Shown here piece by piece: positions 61,474-64,000 of a DNA stretch of 64,000 nucleotides (the first letter of the stretch is position 1; each line of letters starts with the position of its first letter). Both the position numbers and the translations under genes were made by a program. The notes beneath the pieces were generated by a model, which worked only from the letters and a program-made list of their open reading frames with translations, was not told the origin of the DNA and made no database searches. The DNA comes from Parasponia andersonii (taxonomy: Eukaryota; Streptophyta; Magnoliopsida; Rosales; Cannabaceae). The stretch is from NCBI GenBank assembly GCA_002914805.1, contig JXTB01000040.1:21229-85228 (forward strand), written 5' to 3'.

Positions 61474-64000
61474 TTAACAACTACTTGACTTCTCATTTTC
61501 TGCAACATCAAGCAAACAAGAGGCATTAAAGAAATTGGTTGTTTGTCACTTATGAAACTAGAGTTGTTAATACGGAACCTGATTTCACTCGCATTGGAGA
61601 CTTCTATCCACCGATTGAGTGTCTTGATAGCTTTGCCTGATAATTGAGTCTCACGAGCCAAAGCGATCCCTTCGACCAAAGAGTTCACATGGCCACTTAC
61701 CAAGAGAGCCGCTGCTGCATTTAAGATCTGGTCCATTGTTTTTGGCCACGAATTGTGTTCTGGCTTTAGTAAAAAATCTAATGAAACTGGTGCTTTGTCA
61801 TAAGAATCAAGAAACTTACAAATGCATCCGCAATCGAGCTTTTCTCCCCTGACAATACGCGCTTTAGTGCTTCAGCATTATACTCTGGGCCTCCACCTCG
61901 CAAGTCATCCAGGGTGCACCGAGGAATTCCAAAGTCCACTGTAGAGTACGTTATTTGTCAGCAGATTCCATCTTGGTCTCGTTAAAGGCATATTTGAATG
62001 AGGAGAAAGGAACAAATAGCTAACAACAAAGATTCTCACATGGATCAAAGGAAAACTTCTCAATCTTTTCTGGTGTAACATCAAGGATCAACCCAGGACC
62101 TGTATCGAATCATTTATGAGTAACTTGGAAATGATTTATCTTAAACTAGAAAGAAAACGAGTGTTTTGGGATTTTTAAAATTTTAGCTTTTGGCAGTTAA
62201 ATCTTTCTAAACTTCGAGACAAAACATTATCTGAAATAATAAAGGAAAAAAAAAGACAGCAAGTACCAAGGGGGCTCATCTCATCCAAGCCCTCTGAGTG
62301 AACAACTAGTGCCCGTTTCATGCCAAATCGCTGCAATGCTTTAGCCATCTTCAAGACCTATTCAACGAACCACAGGACCATGGAACAACTCAATTAAAGA
62401 TAATGCATAAAGTGATAGCCATAATCAACAGGGAAATGAAACTTCTTTTCAACAGTTGAATACATTGGCATATGGGCCTTCGAACTTAAAATACAGAAGA
62501 CATAACACTTTGCCTGCAGATTCTGATAAGCTTAACAACCTTCATAAAACACATGATACGAGAATCTCTAATTCAATGTGAATCTCAAAGGAACAAAGGA
62601 GTGCCATAGATTTCACAATCGCTTAGATCTTTAAAATCTATTCATAAGATAATCCCAGGTTGAGAAATTGAAAGATTTTGGCTCCACTTGAAGTTGTTCC
62701 ATAATCATTTACACGAAAGCATCAGATATAGTAATAAACATTGGAAACCTCGCAGCGCTAAATTTCTTAAAGAGACAACAATTCACCAAACTAGTTTAAT
62801 TAGAAGTTTAAAACTTAAGAATATAAGGAATCCAAAAATGAACACAATTGCACACCTCCGTAGAGTGAAAGAACAGATATGTTGAGAATACAGAACTTAG
62901 CAGATTTACTTTGGAAAGGTTATCCAGAAATTCAATATTTTTATGGAGACTATATTTACTTGACAAAAACTTACAAAATCCTCGCTGTAGACGCCAACAA
63001 CAGCATAAGGTACTCTAGCTGGATTCAACATAGGACCCAATATATTGAATACAGTTTTCACTTTTAGCTTTTTCCGGACAGGACGGACAAGTTTCATTGC
63101 TGGATGATATATTGGAGCCATCATAAAACCAATTCCTGCTTCATTTACACACCTTGCAACACCCTGTTATCGAAATAGATGAATTGAACATAGGTAATCT
63201 ACACTCTTACTATACAAGAAGCTGATGCTAGCAAAGACATTAACTAATTCAACATTGATACAACATCCTTCCAATCTACTAGCTCAGCCATCCAAACCAG
63301 AAATAGGCACCAACCTCAGGTTCCAGGTTGATAACTNNNNNNCATGCCGAAGAACTTGAACGATTTCCTTGCTTTGAAGGGAAAAAAAAGGCACATTTTC
63401 AATCAAACTTTCAATATCTATGTCAACAGAAACACATTCATGTTATTAATGAAAAAAAAATACCACCTTTGCAGTTTTGGCACCACAAGCTGCAGCAAGT
63501 ATTGAAGCTCCAGTCGAAATGTTTACTGTGTTTGCTCCATCACCACCTGTTCCAACAATGTCCACCGCATCAACTAAGCCTTCTACCTCCAAACTATACT
63601 TGATCATCGCCCTTGCCAGTCCCACAATCTGTTCAAACACTAAAATACATAAATCTTTTCTTTCATTTGCTTCCTTAAACATACTCCCCATCAAAGAACC
63701 TACTCCTTGTGAGGTTTGCACTGAGATAAACAATTGCATGATAAAAGTTCTTTCTATCCAAAAAATACAGGTGAAAAGATTAAAAAGAGAATATGAAATT
63801 GAACAATCTATAAACCTGGCTGGACTAACTTTGTTATACAGTATAAATAGAATAACAAGTTCTCAGTTCTCACAGCCTGTATTAACATTAATATCAAAAA
63901 GCTTATTAAAACTCAATGTAGCAGCAAAAAAGATCCTTACTTCCTCAAAAGTCTCTCCTTTGGCTCTCAGTAATACCAGAAAAGCACTAATCAAAGCCTC
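61474..64000 (-). CDS. TRPD: Anthranilate phosphoribosyltransferase, plastid (3' part)
   Basis: Joins anthranilate to PRPP, giving N-(5'-phosphoribosyl)anthranilate in plastid tryptophan synthesis. Nine exons are present: 63941->64000, 63467-63628, 63315-63371 (interrupted by N), 62975-63163, 62267-62357, 62040-62099, 61820-61938, 61589-61727, 61474-61499. They encode about the last 300 residues; the transit peptide and first helices lie past the window edge. Motifs: [18 protein letters not shown] (PRPP loop), [11 protein letters not shown] (phosphate/anthranilate site), [68 protein letters not shown] and [11 protein letters not shown]. The last 89-bp intron (61500-61588) is inferred: it gives the ending VSNAKNEKSSSC, whereas reading through adds an unrelated tail ending at 61464. 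Six N replace what should be about 33 bases of the GSADVLEALG segment. Confidence 0.93.
63337..63342. other. Assembly gap (6 N) inside a TRPD exon
   Basis: Six unknown bases between SSSSAC and VINLEPE coding sequence; the family has about eleven more residues here, so the gap is under-sized. Confidence 0.9.

Noticed and set aside
1..64000. CRISPR arrays, bacterial operon signals, biosynthetic cluster
   Set aside because: The window is plant nuclear DNA. Repeats present are microsatellites, tandem duplications and transposon ends, and the genes are functionally unrelated apart from two that feed the plastid shikimate/tryptophan route.

Overview
This is nuclear DNA from a flowering plant, almost certainly a eudicot. 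The evidence is AT-rich, transposon-littered intergenic sequence, genes broken by short GT-AG introns, a chloroplast phosphoenolpyruvate/phosphate translocator, a plant-type BOI RING ligase, a wall-associated-kinase-like galacturonan-binding protein and plastid-type tryptophan biosynthesis. Four runs of N (13231-13253, 14965-14966, 30986-31186, 63337-63342) show that it comes from a draft assembly. I cannot name the species.

Layout. 1-7.3 kb: repeats, a CACTA-like non-autonomous transposon (1328-3075), then the 3' half of a GDSL esterase gene that looks decayed (3790-5401, +). 7.35-10.86 kb: complete nine-exon PEP/phosphate translocator gene (-). 11.5-14.4 kb: a dead Mutator-like element (-) with its transposase remnant and terminal repeat arrays. 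16.75-18.89 kb: BOI-type RING E3 ligase (-). 18.9-24.8 kb: gene-free AT-rich DNA. 24.79-27.91 kb: UVR plus ApaG domain protein (+). 27.9-34.4 kb: gene-free, with three copies of a short inverted-repeat element lodged in (TA)n microsatellites. 34.39-36.63 kb: multi-pass membrane protein resembling the AIG1/ADTRP family (+). 39.37-43.64 kb: PX domain plus C-terminal zinc-ribbon endosomal-type protein (-), divergent from the next gene. 45.06-49.26 kb: MPP10, a U3 snoRNP/small-subunit processome protein (+), convergent with a Tim17/22/23-family membrane protein (50.16-51.76 kb, -). 51.8-58.4 kb: repeat-rich, with a foldback MULE-type MITE, a 422-bp tandem duplication and a long CT tract. 58.43-60.96 kb: secreted GUB_WAK protein (+). 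61.47-64.0 kb: 3' nine exons of anthranilate phosphoribosyltransferase (-), cut by the window edge.

The genes are unrelated housekeeping or signalling loci and not a cluster. Two feed the same plastid route: PPT imports PEP for the shikimate pathway, and anthranilate phosphoribosyltransferase acts in the tryptophan branch of that pathway; their closeness is probably chance. Exon boundaries below were derived by hand from GT-AG sites, reading-frame continuity and recalled family sequence. All complete gene models close in frame. No CRISPR array, tRNA or rRNA gene was seen.
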